Below are positions 52,537 through 63,200 of a stretch of 64,000 nt of DNA, one piece after another. Source of the DNA: Clostridium guangxiense (GTDB taxonomy: Bacteria; Bacillota; Clostridia; Clostridiales; Clostridiaceae). The DNA lies in assembly GCF_021043395.1 (NCBI RefSeq), contig NZ_JAJNKE010000001.1, positions 170,149-234,148 of the forward strand. The letters are read 5' to 3'. The stretch's first letter is position 1; each line of letters opens with the position of its first letter. The position numbers and the translations under genes were made by a program. Under the pieces are notes generated by a model that saw nothing but the letters and a program-made list of their open reading frames with translations, made no database searches and was not told the origin of the DNA.

Positions 52537-55260
52537 TTAACGCGACGAAGCATTGTTACTTTGCATACTGTCTACTTCTGGCTTTGCAGTTGTGCTTCCA
52601 ATAACGTCCTCTGGTACACCCGTCATTTTCTCCACATTTTTAAAATACGATTCATATATTGCTCTAGCCACATTGGTTATTTGATTACCAAAACCTCCAT
52701 CATATATTACAGTAGCAACTGCTATTTTAGGATTTTCTACGGGTGCAAAACCTACATAAACAGCGTAGGATGATCTTCTTATCTTCTCTTGAAAATTAAG
52801 TTCAAAAGCATCTGCAGTACCTGTTTTGCCTGCTGTAGTAAATGGTAATCCATCAAATTTGCCTGCAGCAGTACCTTCACTATTAACAAGTGCCATCCCC
52901 TCTTTTACCTTATCAAGAGTGTACTTACTAATATGAGTATCTTTTATAACTTGAGGATCACATTTAAATACTACACTTTTAGTAATAGGATCTGTTATTT
53001 CATCAACCAAATGCACTTTAAGCCTTTTACCCCCATTAGCTATTGTTGCAATGTAATTTGCAAGCTGTACCATGGTATAATTATCATATCCCTGCCCAAT
53101 AGCTGCATTATGAATATTATATGGAGTAGCTCCAGAACTAATAGCATGTTCTACAACAGATTTAGCTCCACTCACTATAGCCGTCATACTGCTATCTGAA
53201 ATTGTAATACCACTGCTTTGTGCAAATTTACTTAAAACGTCAGAAAACTCTTTCTTATCAAATTTAGCATTTATAACATAGTCTCTTATTTTTTGCTTTA
53301 TCTCTGATTTTAAACTCCCAATAGAACTATTATCAGAACTATTAGTATGTAAATCTATTGATTGAGCTTTTTTATCATAGGCTTTATTCTTAAGATCATT
53401 CATTATTTCCCATGCTGCTTGTTGACCAAGGTTACTTCTTGTACTATAGGTATTAAAAGTCTGACCAAAATTCTCTTTAATCTCAATTCCAGTTGATGGA
53501 TTGACTTCAGAATTTGGCTGTACTCCAAGCCCAAATTCCCATGCATACTTGGCTAGTATATCATATCCAGAAGCTTTCCTAAGCAATTCTGATACTGTCA
53601 TAAAATATGGATTACTTGATTTTGCTATAGCATGAACTAAATCAAGTGTTCCAAGAGCTCCATCAGATTTAGTAAAGTCTCTTTTATCATTATTTCCATC
53701 ATCGTAGTGTCCATTATCTTCAATTGTAAAAGAAGGATCTATTGTTTTAGTTTCAAGTCCAGCTATTGCAGTAAGCATTTTAAAAGTTGACCCTGGAGGA
53801 GTGAGTCCCATAGTAGGATAATCATACATTGGTTTTGGAAGATAATCATAAGGATCTGTTCTTTTTCCTGTAGTCTTATCTACTGGAAATAATGTATCTA
53901 TAAGATCGCTTGGAATCTTTAAATTCTTTATTTGATCTTCTACGGTTGGAAAATTTTTTTTCTTAACAGCATCGGAAATTCCATTTGGATCAGCAAAATC
54001 ATTTGGGTTAAAGTTTGGTGACTGTGCGAGTGCTATAACACCACCAGTATTAACATCTATGGCTACTGCTGCTCCCCTCGTTGCATTTCCTGTGTAAGAT
54101 CCATTTGTACCATTCCCCGGACTTTCCCTCAAATTCTGCATTGATTTTTCAAGTGCTTGCTCAGCAGTATATTGAACATCAGCATTTAAAGTAGTCTTTA
54201 TATTTTGGCCTGCGTAAGAATCTTTACTTGCAAACTCATTTATTACTCTTCCACTTTTATCCACCTCTACAACCCTTCCTCCAGCAGTTCCCTTTAATCT
54301 ATCTTCTTCTGCTGATTCAAGCCCGGATATTCCTATAAGATCAGAACTTACATCATATCCCCTTTCTGTGTACGAATCACTTTCATCATCGCTCGATGTA
54401 GATATTTTACCAATGTACCCAATAGCATTTGAAGCAAGCTTTTCATAAGGGTAATATCTTATAGGTTTTTCCTCAACATTTATTCCCGGAAGTTCATTTA
54501 ATTTCTGGAGGAAGGTTATAGCTGTTTCCTTTTTTATATTGCTTGCAATATCAACAGGTTTATATCCAGAATAACTTTGCATTTGAACGGCATCTTTTTC
54601 AACCATAAATTTTCTTGTATCTTCCAAAGTACATTTTTTATTTACAGTTTTTCCATCTATAGTGAAACTATAAGAGTTAGGAATTTTATACGTTTTTTTA
54701 AGTTTGTCAAAAACATATTTAGCTGACACTTTCAAAGTATATTTATTTACATTAGCTTGCTGAGCCTTAGTAAGTTTATTCCATTTTATATCACCATATA
54801 AATTTTTTATTATGTTTGCTTTAATTCCCCTTTTACTTAAAAAACTTATTTTATCTGCCTTTACTTCATCTTCATCTGTTGTATTAAAATCAAAATAATA
54901 ATCTGGTGTTACTTTAATTGGGAAATCGTCATTTTTATTTTCCCCACACCTATTTAAAAGATAAAATACCTTTGCAATTGTAGTATAAAAGCTTTTTTCA
55001 TTCGTATCCGTTTCCATGTAGGTTATATTATAGCTTTGATTGTTTGTTGCCAACTTTCTACCTTTTGAATCTGTTATTTCTCCTCTTGCAGCAGTTTCTT
55101 TTATAAATTTATGAGATTTTGTATTAGCCTGAGATTTGTATTCATCAGCTCGGACAACTTGAAGTATTACTAATTTTACACATATAGCAATAGCTACAAT
55201 AAACACAATAAAAGTTAAAGCAGTAAACCTGTTAAAAAAACTTTTTTTCTTATCCTTCAT
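52537..55260 (-). CDS. mrdA: Penicillin-binding protein 2 (class B transpeptidase)
   Basis: Membrane-anchored peptidoglycan transpeptidase of about 907 residues, long for PBP2. One N-terminal membrane span (FTALTFIVFIVAIAICVKLVILQ), a dimerisation domain, then the transpeptidase with active-site Ser about residue 491 in TPPGSTFKM, SSN in KSSNPYFM and KTG in AGKTGTADAF. The extra length includes a ~150-residue insertion in the N-terminal domain and another between the SxxK and SxN motifs. I start at 55260 (MKDKKKSFFNR), with GGAG upstream. A role in elongation or sporulation is possible; it is not next to rodA. Confidence 0.93.
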   Translation of the reverse strand: MKDKKKSFFNRFTALTFIVFIVAIAICVKLVILQVVRADEYKSQANTKSHKFIKETAARGEITDSKGRKLATNNQSYNITYMETDTNEKSFYTTIAKVFYLLNRCGENKNDDFPIKVTPDYYFDFNTTDEDEVKADKISFLSKRGIKANIIKNLYGDIKWNKLTKAQQANVNKYTLKVSAKYVFDKLKKTYKIPNSYSFTIDGKTVNKKCTLEDTRKFMVEKDAVQMQSYSGYKPVDIASNIKKETAITFLQKLNELPGINVEEKPIRYYPYEKLASNAIGYIGKISTSSDDESDSYTERGYDVSSDLIGISGLESAEEDRLKGTAGGRVVEVDKSGRVINEFASKDSYAGQNIKTTLNADVQYTAEQALEKSMQNLRESPGNGTNGSYTGNATRGAAVAIDVNTGGVIALAQSPNFNPNDFADPNGISDAVKKKNFPTVEDQIKNLKIPSDLIDTLFPVDKTTGKRTDPYDYLPKPMYDYPTMGLTPPGSTFKMLTAIAGLETKTIDPSFTIEDNGHYDDGNNDKRDFTKSDGALGTLDLVHAIAKSSNPYFMTVSELLRKASGYDILAKYAWEFGLGVQPNSEVNPSTGIEIKENFGQTFNTYSTRSNLGQQAAWEIMNDLKNKAYDKKAQSIDLHTNSSDNSSIGSLKSEIKQKIRDYVINAKFDKKEFSDVLSKFAQSSGITISDSSMTAIVSGAKSVVEHAISSGATPYNIHNAAIGQGYDNYTMVQLANYIATIANGGKRLKVHLVDEITDPITKSVVFKCDPQVIKDTHISKYTLDKVKEGMALVNSEGTAAGKFDGLPFTTAGKTGTADAFELNFQEKIRRSSYAVYVGFAPVENPKIAVATVIYDGGFGNQITNVARAIYESYFKNVEKMTGVPEDVIGSTTAKPEVDSMQSNNASSR

Positions 55261-55377
55261 ATAATTTTCTCCTATACACATCTTACATAAAATTTTGTTT
55301 AACCAAATATATAACATATATTTATAATATACCACTTTTTAACCATTATTGGTAAAATAATTAATTTTATTTTTTCC

Positions 55378-55408
55378 TTGCACATTACGTTACGTTATGT
55401 GGTATTAT
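55378..55408 (+). promoter_or_regulatory. MerR-type promoter with central 21-bp palindrome
   Basis: TTGCAC at 55378-55383, a 19-base spacer, then TATTAT at 55403-55408. The overlong 19-base spacer is the hallmark of MerR-controlled promoters. A near-perfect palindrome CACATTACGT-T-ACGTTATGTG fills 55381-55401, exactly where a MerR dimer binds. Transcription should start about 55415. Confidence 0.85.
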
Positions 55409-55428
55409 ACTTTATAGAGGTGAAAAAC

Positions 55429-56625
55429 TTGAAAGAAGTATTTTATACTACAGGTGAATTTGCAAAAAAATCAGGTATTACTTTGAGAACACTTAGATAC
55501 TATGATAAAATAAACTTACTTAAGCCATCATCGCATAATTCTTCTGGTCACAGATTATATTCAAAACATGATTTTCCTAAACTTCAAAAGATATTGACAT
55601 TAAAATTTATAGGATTATCTCTTGATGAAATAAAAAATATAATGACTTCCGATGTCTACGATGAAAACTTAAGACGATCTCTTGAAATTCAAAAAGAGAT
55701 AATGAAAAGAAAGGTTCACCACATAAATACTGTTATAAGTTCTATAGATGAAACCTTAGATATGCTGGACAATGAAAATGACTTTAACTGGGATAAATTT
55801 ATAAACATAATTAATGTAGTTAATGAAGATAAAAAATGGCTTCTTCAATATGAAAATGCCTCAAATCTTAGAGCAAGAATAAAAATACATGAGCTTTACA
55901 GTACAAACAAGTATGGATGGATGAGCTGGTTTTTTGATGAGCTTACAATAAAACCGAAATCAAAAATACTTGAGGTCGGCTGTGGAGATGGTTCTTTATG
56001 GCTAAAAAACATAGAAAAAGTTCCAGGTGATTTAGAATTGACTTTAACAGACTTTTCAAGCGGAATGATTAAAGATGCTAAAAATAACCTTAAAGCTTTT
56101 AAGGGAAAGATTAAATTTAAGGTGGTAGATGTTCAAAACATTCCTTTTGACAACGCTACCTTTGATATAGTAATTGCAAATCACATGCTGTATCACGTTC
56201 CTGATAAAGAAAAAGCTCTTTCTGAAATATTTAGAGTTCTAAAAACTGGCGGTCAATTTTATGCTTCCACAGTTGGCAAAAGACATTTGCATGAAATGAG
56301 AGAAATTGCTGCAAAATTTGATCCTTCACTTTTATACTGCAAAAGCTGGGATGCTACTCAAAGCTTTCAACTAGAAAATGGTAATGAACTTATAAAAAAT
56401 TGGTTTAAAGAAGCACAAATTAAACGTTATAAAGATAGTTTAGTTGTAACTAAGGCAGAACCTCTCGCAGAATATATTTTTTCCTTGCCTGAAATTAAAA
56501 GCTTACTTACAGATAAAAGAAAAATAATTAATTTCTTAAACTTTTTAAAAAACGAAATAGCTAGTACCAATGGAATTCATATCACAAAAGATACAGGATT
56601 CTTTAAAACAATAAAAAAATCTTAA
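55429..56625 (+). CDS. MerR regulator fused to SAM-dependent methyltransferase
   Basis: A single chain of about 398 residues. Residues 1-75 are a MerR DNA-binding domain (YTTGEFAKKSGITLRTLRYYDKINLLKP, LQKILTLKFIGLSLDEIKNIM) and 75-130 a coiled-coil dimer helix. From about residue 170 it is a class I methyltransferase (ILEVGCGDGSLWLKNI, DVQNIPFDNATFDIVIANHMLYHV). The start is TTG at 55429 after GAGGTG; upstream codons overlap the promoter. It lies first in an operon with two DegT-type aminotransferases. Whether the methyltransferase part is catalytic or a ligand sensor is unknown. Confidence 0.88.
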   Translation: MKEVFYTTGEFAKKSGITLRTLRYYDKINLLKPSSHNSSGHRLYSKHDFPKLQKILTLKFIGLSLDEIKNIMTSDVYDENLRRSLEIQKEIMKRKVHHINTVISSIDETLDMLDNENDFNWDKFINIINVVNEDKKWLLQYENASNLRARIKIHELYSTNKYGWMSWFFDELTIKPKSKILEVGCGDGSLWLKNIEKVPGDLELTLTDFSSGMIKDAKNNLKAFKGKIKFKVVDVQNIPFDNATFDIVIANHMLYHVPDKEKALSEIFRVLKTGGQFYASTVGKRHLHEMREIAAKFDPSLLYCKSWDATQSFQLENGNELIKNWFKEAQIKRYKDSLVVTKAEPLAEYIFSLPEIKSLLTDKRKIINFLNFLKNEIASTNGIHITKDTGFFKTIKKS

Positions 56626-56646
56626 TTTGAAAGGAAGATAATCAAT

Positions 56647-57825
56647 ATGAAGAGTAATAACATTCCATTTTCACCACCGGATATAACAGATAAAGAAATA
56701 GCAGAGGTTGTAAAAGTACTTGAATCAGGTTGGATTACATCTGGGCCAAGAGTCGCAGAATTCGAAAAAAAGATTGCAGAGTACTGTGAAACAGAAAAAG
56801 CAGTTGCAGTTGCAAGTGATACTGCTGGAATGGAACTTGTACTAAAAGTAATGGATATAAAAGAAGGTGATGAGGTTATTACAACGCCTTACACTTATGC
56901 TTCAACTTCAAACGTAATATGTCATAGAGGAATAAAACCTACATATGTCGATGTTGCAAAGGACAGTTTTTTAATTGATATAAATAAAATAGAAGCAGCT
57001 ATAACTCCAAAAACAAAAGCCATATTATCAGTTGATATAGCTGGTCTTCCTGTAGACTATGACGCAATAAGAGCTTTGCTAAAAAAAATTAATAGAGAGG
57101 ATATTATTTTAATATCTGATTCCGCTCATGCCTTTGGTGCAAAATATAAGGGAAGAAAAGTTGGAAGTCAGGCTGATTTTCACATTTTTTCTTTCCATGC
57201 AGTAAAAAATTTGACCACTGCTGAAGGTGGTGCTGTAACATTTAATAATAATCATTTCCACGGCTTTGATGACCTTTACAAGGTATTTAAATACACTGCT
57301 TTAAATGGTCAAACAAAGGATGCTCTTGCAAAAACTAAGCTTGGTGCTTGGCAATATGACATTTTAACTGACGGCATGAAATGCAATATGACCGATATTC
57401 AGGCTGCTATAGGTCTTGTTCAACTTACACGTTATGAAGAAATGTTAAAGCATAGGGCAGCTTTAGTTGATTTATATGATAAAGCTTTAAGTGCTAAGCC
57501 TTGGGCTATTGTTCCATTTAAAAAAGACGCTGCGTGTGAAACCTCTTATCATTTGTATTTACTTAGAATAAAAGATTTTACAGAAGAAAAGCGTAATAAA
57601 GTAATAGAAATGCTTGCTGAAATAGGAGTTCCTACTAATGTTCACTATACCCCTATTCCAATGTTTACTTATTACAAGTCAATTGGGTATTCTATTTCTG
57701 ATTATCCAAATACATTTGATCAATACAAAAATGAAATTACTCTTCCTTTATATTCTACACTCTCACTTGAAACTGCAGAATATATTATAAGTGAAGTAAT
57801 AAAAGCTGTTGAAAAAGTAAAATAA
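56647..57825 (+). CDS. DegT/DnrJ/EryC1/StrS family aminotransferase (first)
   Basis: A 392-residue PLP enzyme of the sugar-aminotransferase family. It begins IPFSPPDITDKEIAEVVKVLESGWITSGPRVAEFEKKIAEY, has VAVASDTAGMEL, SDSAHAFGAKYKGRKVG and the PLP lysine in SFHAVKNLTTAEGGAV. It is closest in style to UDP-4-keto-sugar aminotransferases (ArnB/PseC-like); the true substrate is unknown. It follows the MerR-methyltransferase by 21 bases and precedes a second family member. Confidence 0.88.
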   Translation: MKSNNIPFSPPDITDKEIAEVVKVLESGWITSGPRVAEFEKKIAEYCETEKAVAVASDTAGMELVLKVMDIKEGDEVITTPYTYASTSNVICHRGIKPTYVDVAKDSFLIDINKIEAAITPKTKAILSVDIAGLPVDYDAIRALLKKINREDIILISDSAHAFGAKYKGRKVGSQADFHIFSFHAVKNLTTAEGGAVTFNNNHFHGFDDLYKVFKYTALNGQTKDALAKTKLGAWQYDILTDGMKCNMTDIQAAIGLVQLTRYEEMLKHRAALVDLYDKALSAKPWAIVPFKKDAACETSYHLYLLRIKDFTEEKRNKVIEMLAEIGVPTNVHYTPIPMFTYYKSIGYSISDYPNTFDQYKNEITLPLYSTLSLETAEYIISEVIKAVEKVK

Positions 57826-57846
57826 TTTAAAAGGAGTTTTATAACT

Positions 57847-58968
57847 ATGAAAGTAGGATTTTATACGTCAAAAAGAGAATATGCCGAGAAACAAAATGAA
57901 TTTGATACTGCTATTCATGATGTTCTAAAAGATGGAATATCAACCTTAGGACAGCAAGTAAAAGATTTTGAATCAGCTGTTAAAGAATTTACAGGTGCGA
58001 AACATGCAATTGGTGTTGCCTCAGGTACAGATGCCTTAGTTTTAACTTCTGACATACTTGGTTTTAAAGATGGAAAAGAAGTCATAACTTCACCATTTAC
58101 CTTCCTTGCCTCTGCTTCATGTATTGCAAGACACGGTGGTAAACCTGTATTTGTAGATATAGATGAGGATACTATATGTATTGATGCTAATAAAATAGAG
58201 GAAAAAATAACTAAGAACACTGTTGGTATTCTTCCTATCCACCTTTTCAGTCAAGTATCTGATATGGATAAAATAATGGAAATTGCTTCAACCCATAATT
58301 TAAAAGTACTTGAAGATGCTGCTGAAGCATTTGGAATGAGGTGGCAAGGAAAAGGAACTTCCATGAAGCACTCAGGAACTATAGGAGATTTTGGAGTATT
58401 TTCTTTCTTCCCAACAAAAACACTTGGCTGCTATGGCGATGGTGGCATGATTGTAACTAACGATGATAAATTAGCTGAGCTTGCTAAACAATATAGAGTT
58501 CATGGAGCTTCAAAAAAATATCACTATGATAATTTGGGCTATAACTCAAGATTAGATACAATTCAAGCTGCTATACTTCTTGTAAAAATAAAGTATATAA
58601 AAGATGCTATAAATAAAAGAGCAAAAATTGCTGATGTTTATAAAGAAAGACTTTCTGAATGCGAGCATATAAGATTCCCTAAAATTAAAGGAAACCAATC
58701 TCCTGTTTATTATGTATTTAATATATTAACAGACAAAAGAGATGAACTCGCTTCTTTCCTTAAAGAAAATGAGATTGGAACCAGCGTATATTATCCAATG
58801 CCTCTTCATCTTCAAAAATGTTTTGATTACCTCGGATATAAGAAAGGAGATTTTCCTATAGCTGAAAAAGTTTCAAAGGAAATTCTTGCACTTCCTATCT
58901 ATCCTGAACTTACTTTAGATGAAGTAAACTATGTATGCGATAAAATACTTGAATTCTTCAAAAAATAA
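57847..58968 (+). CDS. DegT/DnrJ/EryC1/StrS family aminotransferase (second)
   Basis: A 373-residue paralogue with GISTLGQQVKDFESAVKEFTGAKHAIGVASGTDALVL, LEDAAEAFGMRWQGKG and the PLP lysine in FSFFPTKTLGCYGDGGMIVT. It resembles the WbpE/VioA-type sugar 3- or 4-aminotransferases. The two copies differ enough that they probably act on different steps. No nucleotide-sugar dehydratase, epimerase or glycosyltransferase gene is next to them, which is unusual. Confidence 0.88.
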   Translation: MKVGFYTSKREYAEKQNEFDTAIHDVLKDGISTLGQQVKDFESAVKEFTGAKHAIGVASGTDALVLTSDILGFKDGKEVITSPFTFLASASCIARHGGKPVFVDIDEDTICIDANKIEEKITKNTVGILPIHLFSQVSDMDKIMEIASTHNLKVLEDAAEAFGMRWQGKGTSMKHSGTIGDFGVFSFFPTKTLGCYGDGGMIVTNDDKLAELAKQYRVHGASKKYHYDNLGYNSRLDTIQAAILLVKIKYIKDAINKRAKIADVYKERLSECEHIRFPKIKGNQSPVYYVFNILTDKRDELASFLKENEIGTSVYYPMPLHLQKCFDYLGYKKGDFPIAEKVSKEILALPIYPELTLDEVNYVCDKILEFFKK

Positions 58969-58971
58969 AGA

Positions 58972-59262
58972 TGAGCGAAGGGTTTTAACTTCGCTCTGCT
59001 CGTTAAAAGACTAACTTTTTCACTTACATTACAAGTGAAGGGTTTGACATAGCTTCGCTTGTCAAAAGTGAACTTTTCGGCTAAAGCCAAAAGTTAAGGT
59101 GATTTTTCTTCCGCTTTGCTGCGGAAAAATAATTAAGTTAAAGATTTTCCGTAGTAACACATAGGAAAATCAACCTTAACCTTTTACCGAAGGTAAAACC
59201 CTTCACTTTTCGCACAGCGAAAAAATTAGTCTTTTAACGAACATTGTGAGTTAAAACCCTTC
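58972..59262. repeat. Hairpin-array element, family 1 (third copy)
   Basis: Fills the gap between the convergent aminotransferase and YhaM-like genes and runs to the YhaM stop codon. It has the same ordered modules as 34815-35242: GGGTTTTAACTTCGCT/CGTTAAAA, TTTTTCACTT..AAGTGAA, GACATAGC..GCTTGTC, CTTTTCGGC/GCCAAAAG, TTTTTCTTCCGC/GCGGAAAAA, GATTTTCC/GGAAAATC, CCTTTTACC/GGTAAAA. The terminal GGAGCTGTCGCACTAA repeats are absent, so it appears truncated. Confidence 0.8.
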
Positions 59263-59266
59263 ACTA

Positions 59267-60226
59267 TTATTTCTTGTCAAATTTCGATTTATATATTCTC
59301 CTCTTATCAAGAGACCATACTGGATCTGACATAGCTCCAGCTTCAGTATTTTCAAGAGCCTTCTGCATATCAAACATAGATGCATCCATATCATCAAGAT
59401 GATGAAGCACCTCAGCTTCAGGGAACATTGGCTTTTTAGGGCTTCCATAATCTGCCTCATAATGATGTGATAAAACCATATGTTCAAGCATCATTGAAAT
59501 TTCTTTATCTGCCCCAACCTTTTCAGCCGCCTTTTTTACCTTCTCAACTCCAAGAATTATGTGTCCTAAAAGCTGCCCTTCCGTACTATAATCAGTTACT
59601 ATTCCGAGCTCTGAGGATATCATTTCTTCAAGCTTAGCCATATCATGGAGTATTACTCCTGCAAATATTAAATCACTGTTCAAAAACGTGTATACTTCAC
59701 AAATTTTTTCTCCTGCTTTAAGCATAGTAGTTGTATGATATAATAATCCAGCCCTCACTGAATGGTGATTTTTTTTAGCTGCTGGCCAATACATCAATTT
59801 ATCTCCAGCTTCATCAATAACTTGAAATACAATATTTTTTATATCATCATTTTTGATTTTATCAGTATATCCAAGTATAAGTCCATACATATCGTCAGAG
59901 GTATATGGTGCTGATGGAACAAAATCAGATATTTGGACGTTATCTTCCTGAACTGCTTCTCTTATTTTATCAACCTTAAGTTGAAGATTATTTTGCCATT
60001 CAATCACTGCTGCCCTTACCTTAACTAAAGCATTAGCAGCATATTTATTTTCATCTTCTCCTTGAACATCCCACAGTTTTCCGTTAATATCTCCTGTTTT
60101 ATCTCCAAAAGTAATATCAAGATATTTTTTATTATTAGAAGAAACTCTACACTCTACAGATTTTATTATAAAAAATCCTTCAATTCTATTACCAGATTTA
60201 AATTGATTTATTGTCTTTTTTTCCAA
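59267..60226 (-). CDS. yhaM: YhaM-like 3'-5' exoribonuclease
   Basis: About 319 residues with an N-terminal OB-fold (GFFIIKSVECRVSSNNKKYLDITFGDKTGDINGKLWDV) and a C-terminal HD domain (HSVRAGLLYHTTTMLK, GVILHDMAKLEEM, HMVLSHHYEADYGSPK). B. subtilis YhaM degrades RNA and single-strand DNA from the 3' end. The likely start is the TTG at 60226 with GGAGGAG 8 bases upstream; the ATG 18 bases earlier lies before that RBS. It follows addA by 8-26 bases and may be co-transcribed. Confidence 0.9.
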   Translation of the reverse strand: MEKKTINQFKSGNRIEGFFIIKSVECRVSSNNKKYLDITFGDKTGDINGKLWDVQGEDENKYAANALVKVRAAVIEWQNNLQLKVDKIREAVQEDNVQISDFVPSAPYTSDDMYGLILGYTDKIKNDDIKNIVFQVIDEAGDKLMYWPAAKKNHHSVRAGLLYHTTTMLKAGEKICEVYTFLNSDLIFAGVILHDMAKLEEMISSELGIVTDYSTEGQLLGHIILGVEKVKKAAEKVGADKEISMMLEHMVLSHHYEADYGSPKKPMFPEAEVLHHLDDMDASMFDMQKALENTEAGAMSDPVWSLDKRRIYKSKFDKK

Positions 60227-60252
60227 AAATACTCCTCCAATCATAAAGTCAA

Positions 60253-63200
60253 TTATTGCATTTTTACAGTTACTCCATTATAAAACAAATATAGATACTT
60301 TTCTTTAACCTTAATACCTGTTATAGTCTCAAGTGCAACACTATAGTAATCTATTTGTGCTCTATATCGCTCTTTTATGGCATCTACTTTATCGTCCTTA
60401 ACATAATCAGTCTTATAATCTAAAAGTACAATTCCATCATCTTCCTCAAAGTACAAATCAATTATACCTTGAACAATTATATCTTCATTTTCATATAAAC
60501 TTTTTTCTAAATCATTATATATATCTGTACTTTTAAATCTAATCTGAAATGGAAACTCCTTATATACATTAAGTGCATTAGTAATTCTTTTTCCTATATC
60601 GCTATTCAAAAATGCAAGTATCTTTTTAGCACTTACAGTTTCCGCTTGTTTATCAGTTATTATTTCACTTAATACCATATTGTCAATTTGCATTTTTATA
60701 TTTTCTATATTTATTTTACCACTATCAGAACAAAAATTTAAATGCTGCATTACAGAATGAAATACTGTACCCTTTTCTGCAGCTGTAAGTCCTCTAATTT
60801 CCTCCAGAAATTTCGGTTTTTTAGAAAGTGCTGGCATAAACATCCTTGTTCCATATTCATCATCTTCCAAGAATTGTCTTTTCAATTCTGTAACAGAAAG
60901 CAGTGAAGGAAGCTTAGATGCCTTCATATATTTATATTTGTAGCTAAGTCTTCTTTCTATTTCGCCGGAATGACTACTTTCATATGGAGAATTTCTGATT
61001 TTTTCAAGCTCACTATAAAACAAATCCATCTTATCTAAGCTTTCGCTTTCCTCTTTATGCCATAATTCTATGACTTCCTGTCTCTTTAAAAATGATATAT
61101 CCCATTTGGATTCATCCTCAATTAACTTGCCATTTTCTGTTTCCTCACCTATAAGCTCTCTTAAAGTTGAAGCATCTTTATGCCTTATAATTGAAGTACA
61201 TATCCAATCTAGATAGCTTTTTGCTTTGATTACTACATCCTCTGAAATTTTTTCACCACTGCTATTAATTGCACTTGCCCATTTTAGAGCAGCTTTTTCA
61301 ATACTAGACACTAGTCCAGTTATTATGAGTTTTTCTTTTGCTCTAGTAAAAGCAACATAAAGTATTCTCATTTCTTCCGATAATGTTTCCAATTTTATTT
61401 TATTTTTTATTGCTTCCTTCATAAGAGTCCCATATGAAACTCTTTTTTCCAAATCAACATAATCTGGGCCAAAACCAAGTTCATTATGAAAAAGTATAGC
61501 TTTATTCATATCCATTAAATTAAAATTCTTACCTGTACCAGATACAAACACTATAGGAAACTCAAGTCCCTTACTTTTGTGTATACTCATTATTCTAACA
61601 ACATCTTCATTTTCTCCAAGTATCTTTGCGCTGCCCATATCACCACTGCTTACTTTGATTTTATTTATAAAGTTTATAAAATTAAATAATCCCTTATAAC
61701 TGGTTTCATTATAAATTTTAGCCTTTTGAAAAAGCAATCTCAAATTTGCCTGTCTCTGCATTCCTCCTTTTACTGCTCCTACATATCCATAATACCCAGT
61801 TTCAGTATACAAATGCCATATAAATTCATCTATAGGCATATGCAGCGATTCTTTTCTCCACCTGTTTAGTTTCTCAATAAAGTAGAACATTTTTATGCAA
61901 AGTTTGTTTTTATTTTCCCCACAGCATTTTTTCATGCCATTTTTAAGCTTTTCATAAAAAGTATCTCCTTCAAAGCACTTTATATCTATTAACTCTTCAA
62001 CTGAAAATCCACCTATAGGTGACTTCAACACCGCCGCAAATGGAATATCCTGCATTGGGTTATCTATCACTTGTAAAAAAGAAAGCATAGTTTTTATTTC
62101 TGAACTTTCAAAATAACCCGAATTTGAATCGGCAAATACAGGTATACCCATTTTTTTAAGTTCATCATAAAAAACCCCAGACCACTTCTTAGTTGAACGA
62201 AGAAGTATAACTATATCTTTATATTGGGCTTTTCTGTAGCCTTCACTTTCCTTATCAAATACATAAAAATTTTTATTTTCATCATCATTTTGCGTCATAT
62301 CAAGTATTCTTTTTCCAACTACTCTAGCTTCAAGCATTATATCAGAAATATCTTCTTCCTCTTCTACTTCTGTTTCTTCTTTATTTTTTTCAACAACATA
62401 AAGTTCTATATTGTTATTTGTCCCTTCGCTTTCTGAATCTAAATCTTTATACTTAGCACCAGGATTTAAAAACTCCGAACTAGTATAATTCATTTCTCCT
62501 ACAGTTAATGACATTATCTGCTTAAAGATAAAATTAACGCCATCTAGTATTTCTTTTCTGCTTCTAAAATTCTTATAAAGAAGTATCTTTCTGTTTTTAG
62601 CTTTTTCACCTTTTTCATAGGTATTATACTTTTCAAGGAACAATTTTGGATTTGCCTTTCTAAATCTATAAATGCTCTGTTTAACATCTCCAACCATGAA
62701 CAGGTTAGGGTTATCTGTATACTTTCTTGATATTGTTCCCATTATTACTTCCTGTACAAGGTTACTGTCCTGATATTCATCTATTAATATTTCGTCATAT
62801 TTTTCCCTTATTTCAAGAGCTGCCTTAGAAGGCTTTATATTATTTTCCTCATCTTTTTCAGTTAAAATTTCAAGGCACATATGCTCAAAATCATTAAAGT
62901 CTATTATATTTTTTCTACTTTTATTTAATTTATATTTTTCATTAAACTCAATTACAAGCTCTCCAAGCGACTTCATAAGTGGATATAGCTCATTCATTTC
63001 ATTTTTTATTGAAGTTTCGTTCTTTGATGTTATATTCACAGCTATATCACTTAGCTTTTTCTTTACGCTATCTCTTGCATCTTTAACTAGTTTTTGTTTT
63101 TCCTTATTTACGTCTTTGCCGCATCTTTTTAAAGTTTTAAAAGAGACATCATTTAGAGCTTTATAAAGCTTATTGTAATCACTGCAGCTCATTATAATGT

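Noticed and set aside
55378-55428. N-terminal extension of the MerR fusion starting at 55378
   Set aside because: It would translate through the promoter and operator; the TTG at 55429 has an RBS and starts directly before the MerR domain.
59251-59487. 78-residue reading frame on the minus strand
   Set aside because: It lies inside the YhaM-like gene in another frame and has no recognisable domain.
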